A DNA stretch of 64,000 nucleotides from Thraustochytrium sp. TN22 (GCA_013306675.1 JABLUY010000067.1:1-64000); one strand, 5' to 3'. Positions 9,001-18,587 are shown, numbered from the stretch's first letter. The notes: a model not told the origin generated them from the letters alone. A program made the numbers and translations.

Positions 9001-9876
9001 TGCATGTTCCAGATGCGCGACCTGCACCACCCGCCGGCCGGCGAGGTGATTCGCCAGTACATCACGGCGAACGTGAATCTGGCACGCAAGCTTAACATCG
9101 AGGCCATGGAAGAGGAGGCGGCTGGCTCTGTGCCGCGCCGGCGCAGCAAATTCACCGAGGACACCACCTCGAGCGTCTCCATCAAGACGCGCATCAACGC
9201 GATGCGCGTGGCCAACAGCCGCGCCGAGGGCGAGGATGACAAGGGCGCCTCCGCCTTTAATCGCTGCCGCCTGCCCACGCTCAACGCCGACATCATCAAG
9301 CTCGTTCGCTTCGACCTGCTGCTCTACCGGCCCGACGAGCTGCCGCCTGCGCTGCCGGAGGAGCCCTACACGCCGCCCATGTACAACGTCGCGCTCGACG
9401 GCCTGCAGCGTCCGCTGGTGCGCGAGATGGCCGACATCATGCTGCGACAGGCTCGCGCCTGGAGCGAGACGATCGCCGCTCGCGAGCGCCTTCTGAAAGC
9501 TGCGCGCGAGGAGCGCATCGCGCGCGCGCTCGAGGAGCGCAAGCAGAAGAACTCGCTCCGCCGCAAGTCCTTCTTGCGCAGCCTACACCGCGAGGAGGAG
9601 GGAGAGGAGGTAAAGGAGAAGGACGTTGGCGAGCGTCACGAGCTGGAGGACCTCCACGCGGACCTGGAGCAGCGCCACAAGCACCGTCACCGCGAGCGCC
9701 AGCGCGAGAAGGGCCGTCGGCTACGTGCCGCGCAGCGCGCCCGCCGAGAGGCCAAGGAAGCCGCGCTCGCCGTTCCCATGCCTTCCGCCGCGCCCTCTCA
9801 AGCGTCGAGTTTCGTGCCTCCTCTGCGCATGCTTCGCCGCAAGTCGTCGTCCTCCCTCTCCAAGTCGTCCTCCTGA
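6076..9876 (+). CDS. Large unrecognised protein with (N/H)P-x-x-x-G repeats; three exons
   Basis: Exons 6076-6617, 6709-6750 and 6831-9876 join in phase to give about 1209 residues. Introns are 6618-6708 (91 bp) and 6751-6830 (80 bp), both GTACGT...GCAG. Support for splicing: exon 2 supplies S-P-I-F-F-G-L-L-A-Q-Q, another copy of a repeat found throughout the protein (H-P-A-V-A-R-Y, N-P-I-F-W-G-A-W, N-P-V-F-A-G-Y, H-P-A-T-Q-G-Y, H-P-T-C-F-G-Y, H-P-A-C-V-G-Y, N-P-I-F-H-G-L). About nine copies are present. An acidic patch (D-N-D-D-G-E-D-G) follows the start. A possible zinc site, C-V-V-C-F-G-E-N then C-P-R-C-W, lies near 8340-8390, followed by a globular stretch (about 8700-9040) and a Lys/Arg/Glu-rich coiled-coil tail. 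No family recognised; a repetitive structural or cytoskeletal role is only a guess. Confidence 0.65.
6618..6708 (+). other. Predicted intron 1 of the (N/H)P-x-x-x-G repeat gene
   Basis: GTACGT donor and CTGCGCAG acceptor, 91 bp, phase 2. Without removal the frame stops at 6628-6630, and the downstream repeat motif S-P-I-F-F-G would not be joined. Confidence 0.6.
6751..6830 (+). other. Predicted intron 2 of the (N/H)P-x-x-x-G repeat gene
   Basis: GTACGT donor and CCGTGCAG acceptor, 80 bp, phase 2. It restores the frame from N-D-T-F into V-D-V-D-L-K-I-F-G. An unspliced model would instead start the long frame at the ATG at 6817. Confidence 0.6.
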
Positions 9877-10268
9877 CTATGAAGACTCGGACCGCCGCGC
9901 GCGCAGTAACCAAGTACGACGTCGCCATCTCTACTGGCACGCAGGCAGGATTTTGATGAATGAGAGAGATGCCCTTGTTTGTGTCCATCTTCTCCCCGAG
10001 AACCTTGACCTACCTTCATGCCATGCTGTGGCACCTGGACGACGGGGCCGGCCTCCGTCAGCTTCCAGACCTTTGGTGCTCCTGGCCTTTGGTGCTCCTG
10101 GCCTCGCCTGCCTTGCGGCACAGAAGCGACGAGCAGCAGGCCAGCCTCGCGGGTAGATCTGCTCAGGGCACAAACAACAAGTTAGCAGCTTGAGGATGAT
10201 GTCATGGTTGGCCCGGCTTCAAGTCTGCCTGTCCCTGCGTCACTGGCAGCGGCTTTTACCACCTGACG

Positions 10269-10296
10269 GAGGCAGGACACGGAGACGTCCTGCCTC
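10269..10296. other. Perfect 10-bp inverted repeat
   Basis: GAGGCAGGAC and GTCCTGCCTC separated by 8 bp. It lies 392 bp after one plus-strand stop codon and 344 bp before the next start, so it could be an RNA hairpin of either transcript or a DNA site. Function unknown. Confidence 0.6.
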
Positions 10297-10550
10297 TCCT
10301 CCTCCTTCACGTGCCTCCAAATGGACTCTGACTATGAGTCAGAGCGCGCGTCGCCGGCGTCCGGGACGGCGTATTATACGCGGAGGCGCCGCGCGACGTT
10401 GGGCTCGTCGAGCAAGTTGAAGTGGAAAGAATGAATCAATCACCCAAGCGAGGGCCCATCCCGTCCCGCACGCGCGGCGCAGCGGCGCGGCGGCGCGGCG
10501 GCGAGGGGCGCGGCGCGCGGCGCTGGCGTGCGGCCGTCGCGGCCTCGAGC

Positions 10551-10584
10551 GGCGTGGCACGGCGCGGCGCGGCGCGGCGCGGAC
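10551..10584 (+). repeat. Period-5 (GGCGC) array upstream of CDC27
   Basis: About seven 5-mers (GGCGT, GGCAC, then GGCGC repeated, GGACC), 56-90 bp before the ATG at 10640. Confidence 0.75.
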
Positions 10585-10639
10585 CGAAGAAGCGCGGCGG
10601 CGGCGCGGCAGCGGCGGCAACCGCCGCGCGGAGGACAGC

Positions 10640-13351
10640 ATGGGCGCGCTGGGCGAGGAGCGGTGGCAGGCGGCGACGGCGGAGACGCTGCGCAAGCTGG
10701 TGTGGAGGTACTTGAGCCAGTACCTGCACGACAATGCGCTGTTCCTGGCGGAGCGCCTGTACGCGCTGGAGGAGAGCGCGGAGAACCTGAACGTGCTGGC
10801 GACGTGCTACTTGCGGGCGAACATGGCGCAGAACGCGTACGGGGCGCTGACGCGGAGCATGGAGGTGGTGGAGGCGACGGATGCGGAGGACGCCATGCTC
10901 ATGCAGAACCGGTTCTTGCTGGCCAAGAGCTGCCTGATGCTGGGCTACATGCGCGAGGCAGAGTCCGCGCTGGTCAAGGGCACGCCGCTGGCCTCGCAGG
11001 GGCCGCAGCGGTGCAAGGAGGAGGTGCTGCGCGGCGAGATCCGCGTGCCCAACGACGCCGCCGGGTTGTACCTGCTGGGCCTCATTTGCTCGCGCGACAA
11101 CCGCCGTGAGCACGCGGTGACGTACCTGGCGCTGGCGCTGCGGCTCGACCCCTACCTCTGGGACGCCTACGAGCACCTGTGCAAGCTGGGCGTGGACGCG
11201 CCGCCCGAAGCCTTTTTCGGGCGCAACCCGGCGCAGTTCGACGCCGACCGCGAGATCCTGGTGTGGGAGACCAACCCGGCGGCGGTGGGCCTGGGCGCGG
11301 ACGGGGACAACGCTGGCGGGGACGAGGCGGGGCTCCTGGACGAGGACGAGAACGGCGAGAACGACGCAGAGAACCAGGGGCCCGGGCCCGCGGCGCGACG
11401 GCGCGCACGGCCCGAGGCGGATGCGGAGGACGACCCAGCGCCCATTCCCGTTCCGGTCATGGTGCGGGCGCCCTCCTCGCAGGGCATGGCCAAATACGAG
11501 CTGGCGCACGTGTCGACGCTGCGAGTGTGGCCCGGCGAGCAGCCCGCGGGCGGGCCGGGCGCGAGCGATGGGGCTGGAACGGGAACCGGCGCCTACGCGA
11601 CGCGCACCAGGGCTCGGTCGCGGTCCCGCAGCGGCGTGGGCGTGGGCGCTGGCGGGAGCGCCGGTGCCGGTGCTGGCGGGGGCAGCGCGGGGAGGACGCG
11701 GGGTGGCGCCGCTGCCGCCGGCGGCATTAGTGGCGCGGCGCCCGCGCCAGCCTCACAGCAGCCGCACGTGCTGGTGAGCACGGGCTTTAGTCTGCGCCGG
11801 TCCGCGCGCTTCCCGTGGCACCCAACGCCAACGCTGGCCGAGGGCCGCGAGGTGCAGGTGGCGCGCGCGGAGGATGTGAGCGCGCTGGAGATGTGCCGTG
11901 ACGGGGAGCCTCTGGGCGCTCTCCGCGAGCCGCCGACGGGCGCCGCGGAGACCGCCGGCGGCCCTGGGGGCGCAGACAATGCGGCCGGCGGTCAGCAGCA
12001 GCAGAGGCCGGTAACCCGGCGGAGCTCGCGTCGCGCTGCAGCCGGCTCGGGGATGGGCGGCAGCGGCGTGGGCAGCGGCGCTGGCAGCAACAGCGCAGGT
12101 GCAAGCTCGCGGTCACTGCGCGGCGCGAGCGTGGCGAGCGCCGACGAAGGCTTCGACACGGAAAACCAGCAGGTGAGCCACACCAACGTGCGGTCGGCCT
12201 CGCTTGAGATCGCCGACGTGGGCGGCGTGGAGAAGCAGGCGCCTCTTTCGGCGCGTGGGGCGGCTGGCGAGGCGGAAAGTGAGGCGGAGTTCGGTGAGCG
12301 GCGAGAGCGTCGCAAGGATCCACTCAGTGTGGACGCGCTGGTGGGCTCGCTACGCGTGCTGGATCTCCTGCGCGCCATGGGCACGGGATTCCAGCTGCTG
12401 AGCCAGTACCAGTGCGAGGAGGCCCTGGAGGCCTTTGCGAAGCTCCCTGCGGCGCAGCTGGCGACCGGCTGGGTGGCGCATCAGCAGGGCCGCGCCTGCT
12501 TTGAAATGGCAGACTACCGGCGCGCCAAGCTGCACTTTGAGGATATGCGCGCGTACGCGCCTGAGCGCACGGAGGGCCTGGAGATTTACAGCACAAACCT
12601 GTGGCATCTCAAGGAGGAGGTGGAGCTGTGCTATCTGGCGCAGCAGGCAGTGGAGATCGACAAGCGCTCGCCCGAGGTCTGGTGCGTGCTCGGCAACTGT
12701 TTTTCATTGCAAAAGGAGCACGACTTAGCCATCAAGTTCTTCAAGCGTGCGCTCGTGCTGGACCCGACCTTTACGTACGCGTCCACCCTCTCTGGCCACG
12801 AGTACGTGTCCAACGAGGACTTTGAGAAGGCCACCGCCTGCTACCGGGCGGCCATCTCGCAGGACGCGCGCCACTACCCTGCGTGGTATGGCCTTGGCAC
12901 CATCTATTACCGCCAGGAGAAGTACTCGGTCGCCGAGTTCCACTTTCGCCGCGCCGCCGCCATCAACCCGCGGTCCTCCGTGCTCTACTGCTACCTTGGC
13001 ATGGTGCTGCACGCCAGCGACCGCTGCGAGGAGGCGCTCGAGGTCCTGCAGCGAGCCAGCGCGCTCGAGCCCGGCAACCCGCAGGCGCGCTTCCAGCGTG
13101 CGCTCGTGCTGCGGACCATGGAGTGCTTCGAGGCGGCGCTCAACGAGCTCGAGGCCGTGCGCGACTTCGCGCCCCACGAGTCCAGCGTGCACTTCCTCAT
13201 GGGTAAGCTCTGCAAGCAGCTCGGTCGCCGTGACGACGCTATGCTCCACTTCACCACCGCCCTCGATCTCGACCCCAAGGACGCCAACCTCATCAAGCTC
13301 GCCATTGACAAGCTCGACTCCGATGACATGGACGAGGCCGACGAACTCTGA
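10640..13351 (+). CDS. CDC27: APC3/CDC27, TPR subunit of the anaphase-promoting complex
   Basis: Scaffold and co-activator-binding subunit of the APC/C ubiquitin ligase, which drives mitotic exit by ubiquitylating cyclins and securin. 903 residues, a typical length for CDC27. The N-terminal helical TPR dimerisation part (W-R-Y-L-S-Q-Y-L-H-D-N-A-L-F-L-A-E-R, about residues 24-41) is characteristic. It is followed by a long Gly/Ala/Ser-rich disordered insert (about 210-560), then a superhelix of TPRs from about residue 560 to 880, with motifs such as S-P-E-V-W-C-V-L-G-N-C and H-Y-P-A-W-Y-G-L-G-T-I-Y-Y. The acidic C-terminus is D-S-D-D-M-D-E-A-D-E-L. Single exon. The insert is a likely phosphoregulation region by analogy with the family. 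Confidence 0.93.
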   Translation: MGALGEERWQAATAETLRKLVWRYLSQYLHDNALFLAERLYALEESAENLNVLATCYLRANMAQNAYGALTRSMEVVEATDAEDAMLMQNRFLLAKSCLMLGYMREAESALVKGTPLASQGPQRCKEEVLRGEIRVPNDAAGLYLLGLICSRDNRREHAVTYLALALRLDPYLWDAYEHLCKLGVDAPPEAFFGRNPAQFDADREILVWETNPAAVGLGADGDNAGGDEAGLLDEDENGENDAENQGPGPAARRRARPEADAEDDPAPIPVPVMVRAPSSQGMAKYELAHVSTLRVWPGEQPAGGPGASDGAGTGTGAYATRTRARSRSRSGVGVGAGGSAGAGAGGGSAGRTRGGAAAAGGISGAAPAPASQQPHVLVSTGFSLRRSARFPWHPTPTLAEGREVQVARAEDVSALEMCRDGEPLGALREPPTGAAETAGGPGGADNAAGGQQQQRPVTRRSSRRAAAGSGMGGSGVGSGAGSNSAGASSRSLRGASVASADEGFDTENQQVSHTNVRSASLEIADVGGVEKQAPLSARGAAGEAESEAEFGERRERRKDPLSVDALVGSLRVLDLLRAMGTGFQLLSQYQCEEALEAFAKLPAAQLATGWVAHQQGRACFEMADYRRAKLHFEDMRAYAPERTEGLEIYSTNLWHLKEEVELCYLAQQAVEIDKRSPEVWCVLGNCFSLQKEHDLAIKFFKRALVLDPTFTYASTLSGHEYVSNEDFEKATACYRAAISQDARHYPAWYGLGTIYYRQEKYSVAEFHFRRAAAINPRSSVLYCYLGMVLHASDRCEEALEVLQRASALEPGNPQARFQRALVLRTMECFEAALNELEAVRDFAPHESSVHFLMGKLCKQLGRRDDAMLHFTTALDLDPKDANLIKLAIDKLDSDDMDEADEL

Positions 13352-14262
13352 TTATTCGGTTCTATCCACCAAGGAAAGGAGGGATTATTATCCTGAGGAC
13401 TGTAGCTTTTTTTCCTTAGTCGTAGACCATTTCCCCTCAGATTGACAAATCGACGACCTTGCGTGAGCCGAGCCAGCAGCTGAGACAAGACAAAGCAGAC
13501 GAACGAGATCTTGCGTTGGCGACGTCGAGGTGCAACATGAGACGCACAGGCAGGCGCATTCGCCAGAGCCAGTTTTTTTTTGCGAGCCCACGAACACGCA
13601 AGCCGTCGTGCGTGCACGTTGCCGGTCTACTTTCCGAGTCGTAATCTCTCCGGGCGGACTCGGCAACAATTTCCAATGTCCCAGACTACCTTGCCCGGCG
13701 TCGCGCCGCAAGAGCTCTCGCGCGTCCAGAGTTTCCTCTACAACACGCCCTCTGCACAGCACAGCAGCGCGCCGTCTGGCAGCAGGCTGCAGCGACGCTC
13801 GTCGTGATGCGCGGGCAGCGAGCGAGCAGTGCAGGACTCCGACTCGTGCCGTGCGCTTGTTGCTCCATCCACGCGAGCGATTCTCCCTTGGCCTGCAGCG
13901 ATGATCATGCCTCTGGCTAGCCTAGCCTAGCAGAGGCTGGCCTCTCTGCAGCTAGGCTAGGTGCCGCAGTGCAGAGCGCAGCGATGAGCAATGAATGCGC
14001 CACGGTGGGACAGGGACTGACCCACGATCCCAGTAAATGGCAATAGCGGGTTCCTGGACCTGGACATGACAGAAGTCAAGAGGTGCATCGGTGGCATCGG
14101 CGGCGTGCTCGCGCGCACTCGCGCAAGCATCGACAAAGGTCAACTTGAAGGTCGCGCGCCGCGTGGCAGCCGCAGGCAGACCGCAAAGGCGGCGACGCGC
14201 GGCCCGCAGACGGCAAGGCGCGCTGCACGGCAAGCGGGGCGAGCGAGCGAGGCCGCGGCACC
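13352..14262. other. Intergenic region between CDC27 and the P450
   Basis: 911 bp. Contains a nested CTAG hairpin (13921-13961). A 43-codon frame from the ATG at 13676 (M-S-Q-T-T-L-P-G-V-A-P-Q-E-L-S) has fairly ordinary composition but is too short to call. The 150 bp before the P450 ATG are purine/GC-rich. No RNA gene recognised. Confidence 0.45.
13921..13961. other. Nested CTAG hairpin
   Basis: An 11-bp perfect inverted repeat (CCTAGCCTAGC with GCTAGGCTAGG) encloses a second one (AGAGGC-TG-GCCTCT). About 570 bp after the CDC27 stop and 300 bp before the P450 start. Possible structured RNA end or DNA element. Confidence 0.7.
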
Positions 14263-15951
14263 ATGGAGCGCGTGGCCGCCCTGGCGCGGCACCTGGGCGC
14301 GCCCGCGACGCGCAATGTCGAGCGCGAGCGGCGAGTCAAGAGTGGCGAGACCGCAGGCGAGACGAACGACGGCGAGAGCGGCAAGACGGCCGGCGTGCCG
14401 AGCCTGCAGGAGCTGGTCGCCATGCTGGAGGACCGCACGACGCAGGAGTCGCGCGTGGCGCTCGCAGAGGCGCTGGGCGGGCCGGTGCGCGAGCTGGGAC
14501 GCGACGGCGCGATGCTGGAGGTGCAGCGCGCCTCGCGCGACGGGCTCTTGCACAAGTTCTGGTACGAGTGGAGCCGCAGAGCGGGCGGCGGCGACCCGGG
14601 CACGAACATCGTGTTCCCGACGGCGGTCATCCCCAAGGGCGAGGCGCCGTACGTGGACTACATGCTGGTGATCGCGGACCCGGAGGACTGCGAGCGCATG
14701 GCGCGCACGCACGTGCGCAAGTCGGACACTTACGGCATCGCCTTTCTGGGCGACGGCGTCCTGGCGACGCGTGACGTGGACCATTGGCGCGCGCAGCGCG
14801 AGCACCTGTCGGAGGCCTTTCTGCCGGAGGCCTCACTGAGCAAGATTTTCCCCATTTCTGTGGAGCGGTCCACCTATGCGGCGGAGCACAAGCTGCCGGA
14901 GCTGAGCGAGGAGGGCCGCCGCGTCTTCAACGTGAATGAGCTGTTCCTCTTCGAGACGATGGCGCAGCTGCAGCTGGCGCTCTTTGGCGAGACGGAGGAG
15001 CGCATGGAGGAGACCAACGTGCCGCTGCGCGCCGCCTTCAAGGCGGCGCTCACGCTCGACGGCTCGCCGCTCGACGCCGCGCGACGCCGCAGCCAGGCGC
15101 GCCGCGTTGTGCAGCAGTACTCCAGGGTGCTCGTGGAGCGCAGCCGCGAGCAGGGCCGCGTCGGCGCGGCCGAGGTCATGGAGTGCCCGCACAAGGCCAT
15201 GCATGGCCCGCTGGCCGCGCGCATTGCCGACTTTTGCCCGGCCGCTGGCAGCGGCTTTGACCAGATGCGCGTCGGCATTGATCAGGCCTCCACGCTGTCC
15301 TTCGCCGGCCACGACACGACCGCCAACCTGCTCACGCACGTCATCTACTACATTTGCTGCCATCCCGAGTGGCAGAGCCGCATGCAAGACGAGATCGATG
15401 CCTTTCTGGCCCGGCACCCGGACGGCTACGACTTCAGCCACCTGCCGGAGCTCGTCGTCATGAAGAAGGTCATTCTTGAGACGCTGCGCCTCGCGCCCTC
15501 TGTCCCGAACGGCACCTTCCGGGAGACCATGCTCGCCGACACCATTCGTGGCCCCGGCGGTGCCCCGGTCGAGGTACCCAAGGGCGTCTCTTTCGTGCTC
15601 CCTGTCTGGAATCTTCACCACAACGCGCGTCTTTGGGGCGACGACTGTGAGGAGTTCAACCCGGACCGCGACTGGCTCCCGGAGGAGATCTGGGGTGCTG
15701 AGGAGAGCTTCAAGGCCTACAACCCGTCCTCGTACCGCTTCTGCCCCTTCACCTTCGGCCCGCGCGACTGCATTGGCAAGGCCTTCGCCCTGCTCGAGGC
15801 CCGCAACATCCTCATCCAGTTCCTGCACCGCTATACCTTCCAGCTCGCGCCGCCCTCCGCCGGCAAGTCGCTCGACCAGATTAGCGTCAACGTCGGCACG
15901 CTCGGCCCCAAGGACGGCCTCTTCGTACGCGCCCTGCCGCGCAAGCTCTGA
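14263..15951 (+). CDS. Cytochrome P450 monooxygenase
   Basis: Haem-thiolate monooxygenase; the substrate cannot be inferred. 562 residues with the diagnostic motifs in order: I-helix F-A-G-H-D-T-T-A-N (about 347-355), K-helix E-T-L-R (about 406-409), a PERF-like region F-N-P-D-R-D-W, and the haem loop F-T-F-G-P-R-D-C-I-G with the axial Cys near residue 503. The N-terminus (M-E-R-V-A-A-L-A-R-H-L) has no obvious membrane anchor or signal, and residues 25-55 are polar and Gly/Glu/Lys-rich, so the protein may be soluble or peripherally bound. That is unusual for a microsomal P450. The C-terminal half resembles CYP4/CYP97-type clan sequences (H-D-T-T, ETLR, F-G-P-R-x-C-I-G), but I would not assign a family. 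Single exon. Confidence 0.93.
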   Translation: MERVAALARHLGAPATRNVERERRVKSGETAGETNDGESGKTAGVPSLQELVAMLEDRTTQESRVALAEALGGPVRELGRDGAMLEVQRASRDGLLHKFWYEWSRRAGGGDPGTNIVFPTAVIPKGEAPYVDYMLVIADPEDCERMARTHVRKSDTYGIAFLGDGVLATRDVDHWRAQREHLSEAFLPEASLSKIFPISVERSTYAAEHKLPELSEEGRRVFNVNELFLFETMAQLQLALFGETEERMEETNVPLRAAFKAALTLDGSPLDAARRRSQARRVVQQYSRVLVERSREQGRVGAAEVMECPHKAMHGPLAARIADFCPAAGSGFDQMRVGIDQASTLSFAGHDTTANLLTHVIYYICCHPEWQSRMQDEIDAFLARHPDGYDFSHLPELVVMKKVILETLRLAPSVPNGTFRETMLADTIRGPGGAPVEVPKGVSFVLPVWNLHHNARLWGDDCEEFNPDRDWLPEEIWGAEESFKAYNPSSYRFCPFTFGPRDCIGKAFALLEARNILIQFLHRYTFQLAPPSAGKSLDQISVNVGTLGPKDGLFVRALPRKL

Positions 15952-16233
15952 GACCCGCCGCTAACTTATATAACCTTTCTCATTTTTTTAAGAACCCGTC
16001 ACCTGCTTCTTCATCCATCCATGCCCAATGTTGCGCGCGGGCGCGCCGCGCCCTCGCGACGTCGCCATCGCGCAGCTCCAACACCAACAACAGCCACCCA
16101 GCGAGCGAGCTCCGGGACGGCCCTACGAAAGCCAGCTATTCATTCTCCAGTAGTCAATGAGTCCGCGAGCCACCAGCCAGCCGGCGAGCTAGAGTGCGAG
16201 GCGCCGCTGCACGGCCTTGGCCGGAGGGCCCAC

Positions 16234-16572
16234 TCAGGCGGCCTGCGGGTTCTTGACCACCATGATGACGCAGTCGCCGCGCAAGAAGAGCTTGCTGATC
16301 TTGCGGTCCTTCTCAACGGCCTTGGCGCGCGCCGCGCCCTTGCCCTGCTTGGGCGCTTCGGTCCACATCTCCAGCACGTCCTCCAGCACCATGTTACAAT
16401 GCCTGTCGAAGGCCTTGACGCGCGCCAGCAGCTTGTGGTTGTTGCGCAGGCTGATGAGCACCTGCGCGCCGCTCTTCACGCTGTGCATCAGCACCGACAG
16501 CGGCCCGTTCGTCACCATGTCCTTCTCATCCTCCGCGCCGCCGCCCGCGCCGCCCGCCGCCACCGCCGCCAT
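16234..16572 (-). CDS. SNRPD2: Small nuclear ribonucleoprotein SmD2
   Basis: Core Sm-ring protein of the spliceosomal U1, U2, U4 and U5 snRNPs. 112 residues against about 118 in human. After a Gly/Ala-rich start come the Sm1 motif ([16 protein letters not shown], then [23 protein letters not shown]) and Sm2 ([12 protein letters not shown]). The D2 signature N-M-V-L-E-x-V-x-E-M-W-T-E is clear. The ATG at 16572 is chosen because upstream frame sequence is translated repeat. Faces the P450 gene tail to tail with a gap of about 280 bp. Confidence 0.95.
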   Translation of the reverse strand: MAAVAAGGAGGGAEDEKDMVTNGPLSVLMHSVKSGAQVLISLRNNHKLLARVKAFDRHCNMVLEDVLEMWTEAPKQGKGAARAKAVEKDRKISKLFLRGDCVIMVVKNPQAA

Positions 16573-17288
16573 CGCGCGCCGCCGCCGAGCGAGCGCCGCC
16601 CGCGCGCGCGCCGCCGTCGATCGTCGTCTGCCGCCAAGCCAAGCCAAGCCAAGCCACGCCGCCCGTCCGATACTCGATTCGAGACGCCATTTCGGACACG
16701 GGGACAAGCAAAGGCAAGCAAAGCACCATCTCGGCGATCTCGGCATCTCGTCGGAGAACATCTTCGCTCCACGCTTAGCCGGATGGAGGAGACGAAGGGA
16801 AGGGTCAATCAAGCGAGCAAGCAAGCGAGCAAGGAAAGAAGGAAGGAAAGAAGGAAGGAAGGGGCCGCCGCGAGACGGAGCGGCGGCTCAATAAATGTGA
16901 CTACAGGAGACTACTCTAGCTAACAGACTACGGGCGGCGGTGCTGCGCACTGCCTTGGAAAAGAAAAACATTGGTCAGGCACGGCGGGAGGCGAGCAAGG
17001 TGAAATGGCACGTCGCTCGTCGATGGCGCCTCCCTTGATGTGGCGCATTGCTCACTCCATCTCTCCCTCTCCTCATGACTCCTCGACATCAGGACCGTCA
17101 TCGACTCGACACGAGACACAAACGGACCTTGGATCACCGTCGAGCCGCGGGGGGTGCCGCTGAGCACGCCCACAGACGACGCGTTGTCTGCTCCACAAAG
17201 GAAGGCAGCTTACAATGAGGTTTGGGTGGTATGCACATGTTTGGACGTGCGAGGCGGAGGGGAGGGCGAGATGAGAGCAGAATCCCCT
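16573..17288. other. Intergenic region upstream of SmD2
   Basis: Includes a CCAAG period-5 array (16634-16660), a purine-rich AAGGAAGG stretch (about 16832-16862) and a CTAGCTAA word near 16915. The AATAAA at 16890 lies on the plus strand with no plus-strand gene to terminate. No gene recognised. Confidence 0.5.
16634..16660 (-). repeat. Period-5 (CCAAG) array upstream of SmD2
   Basis: Five 5-mers (CCAAG four times, then CCACG), 62-88 bp upstream of the SmD2 ATG on its 5' side. Confidence 0.75.
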
Positions 17289-18302
17289 TTACGACTGCGC
17301 GAATCGAAAGGTGCGGCTGAGGCGCCTGCTGAGGCGCTTCATGGAGGTGTCCTCCGTGGCCAAGGTGTCCATGATTGCGCGACGGTGGTCCGGGACGACA
17401 ACGCCGAAGCTCTCGAGGTCCTCCTCGGTGCACGTGCGGCCCTTCTCGAGACTGCGCACGTGGTGCTCGAAAAAGTCCGGGATGTAGCGGTCCATGGCGC
17501 AGGTGCGCAGGCGCGCGACGAGCTCGGAGCGCATAACAAAGAGCACAAACTCCTTGATGGCCGGGTCAGCGGCGGACTCGGACGCGGTGAAGTGCTTGCG
17601 CTTGGGCACGATGCCGCCACCCACGAGGACTTTGACGACGCCGAGGTGCTCGCGCTCGATGGCGGCCATGAGCGCGTCGCGACCGTTGCGCGAGGTCTTG
17701 AAGGTCGGGTCTGCGCCGTGCTGCAGGAGCATAAGGGCGAAGCTGGCGTGGCCGCGCTCCGCCGCGATGTAGAGCGCCGTGCGGTGCGAGTCACCAGACT
17801 GGGCTTCGATGAGGGCGCCACCAGCCAGCAGCGCCTCGCCGAGGTCCGCGTTGCCGCCGGCCGCGGCCAGGTGCAGCGGCGAGGCGCCGTCAGACTTGAG
17901 GAGGTTCACGTCGGCGCCGTGCTGGACGAGGAGCTGTGCCATGGCAGGGGCCGACTCCGCGGGCGCGTCCAGACTGCAGGCCTCGTGAGCCGGCGTCCAG
18001 CCGTCCGCGTCCTGCATGTCCACATTGGCGCCGGCCTCCAGCAGAATGCGTGCCATGTCCACCTTGCCGTTGGCCGCGCAATGGTGCAGCGCCGTCCAGC
18101 CGTCGTCGCGCTGCGCGTCCAGCTGTGCGCCGGCCTCCACGACGGCGCACAGCACCTCCTCGCTGTCGCCCAGCACGGCCAAGTGCAGCGCGCGGTAGCC
18201 GCCCTCCGTCGCCGCCTCGCGCAGCTCCGCCTCGGCCGCCAGCTCGCGCACCATTGCCTCATCCCCGCTCCGCACCGCCTGCCACAACTGCATGACCGTC
18301 AT
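17289..18302 (-). CDS. Ankyrin-repeat protein with C-terminal SAM-like helical domain
   Basis: 337 residues from M-T-V-M-Q-L-W-Q-A-V. About six ankyrin repeats span residues 1-230, with consensus pieces G-Y-R-A-L-H-L-A-V, D-G-W-T-A-L-H-H-C-A-A-N-G, A-N-V-D-M-Q-D-A-D-G-W-T-P-A-H-E-A, S-P-L-H-L-A-A-A-G-G and T-A-L-Y-I-A-A-E-R-G-H. A helical C-terminal domain follows (about 270-325, Y-I-P-D-F-F-E-H-H and then E-D-L-E-S-F-G-V), whose spacing resembles a SAM domain. The tail is basic with Ser/Arg (R-L-S-R-R-L-S-R-T-F-R), a possible phosphorylation or membrane-contact segment. Probably a protein-interaction adaptor; partner unknown. Confidence 0.85.
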   Translation of the reverse strand: MTVMQLWQAVRSGDEAMVRELAAEAELREAATEGGYRALHLAVLGDSEEVLCAVVEAGAQLDAQRDDGWTALHHCAANGKVDMARILLEAGANVDMQDADGWTPAHEACSLDAPAESAPAMAQLLVQHGADVNLLKSDGASPLHLAAAGGNADLGEALLAGGALIEAQSGDSHRTALYIAAERGHASFALMLLQHGADPTFKTSRNGRDALMAAIEREHLGVVKVLVGGGIVPKRKHFTASESAADPAIKEFVLFVMRSELVARLRTCAMDRYIPDFFEHHVRSLEKGRTCTEEDLESFGVVVPDHRRAIMDTLATEDTSMKRLSRRLSRTFRFAQS

Positions 18303-18587
18303 GGCGCTCGATTCCCGAATTGGGCTCCAGCTCGTGCTCGTCGTCCTCGAACCTCGGCAAGTCAGGTTGTCTTGATGATGCGGTGCTTTGCGAAGGTGGT
18401 TGCGGGATTGCCGCCGCCGCGAGCGAGGACGAAGCAAAAGTATACCTGCTGCTACCTGCTCGTGCGGCAGCGCGCGGCAGCGCTTGCTAGGGTGGCGCCG
18501 CGGCCGGCGCGCGCCTTCTTCCTGCCCGCGTGCAGCGCACTTTGTGCAGGGCCACTGCAGGCCCGCTTGGCCGGCCAGGTCGGCCGC

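Larger units (their letters stand above)
9877..10639. other. Intergenic region upstream of CDC27
   Basis: 763 bp between two plus-strand genes. Contains a 17-bp tandem (TTTGGTGCTCCTGGCCT, 10074-10110), a 10-bp hairpin (10269-10296) and, close to the CDC27 ATG, GC-rich repeats including a period-5 array. No gene seen. Confidence 0.5.

Noticed and set aside
13676-13807. 43-codon open frame (M-S-Q-T-T-L-P-G-V)
   Set aside because: Composition is ordinary, but it is too short, without homology, upstream array or splice context, so not called as a gene.
16890-16895. AATAAA polyadenylation-like signal
   Set aside because: On the plus strand no gene ends just upstream; the neighbouring genes are on the minus strand.
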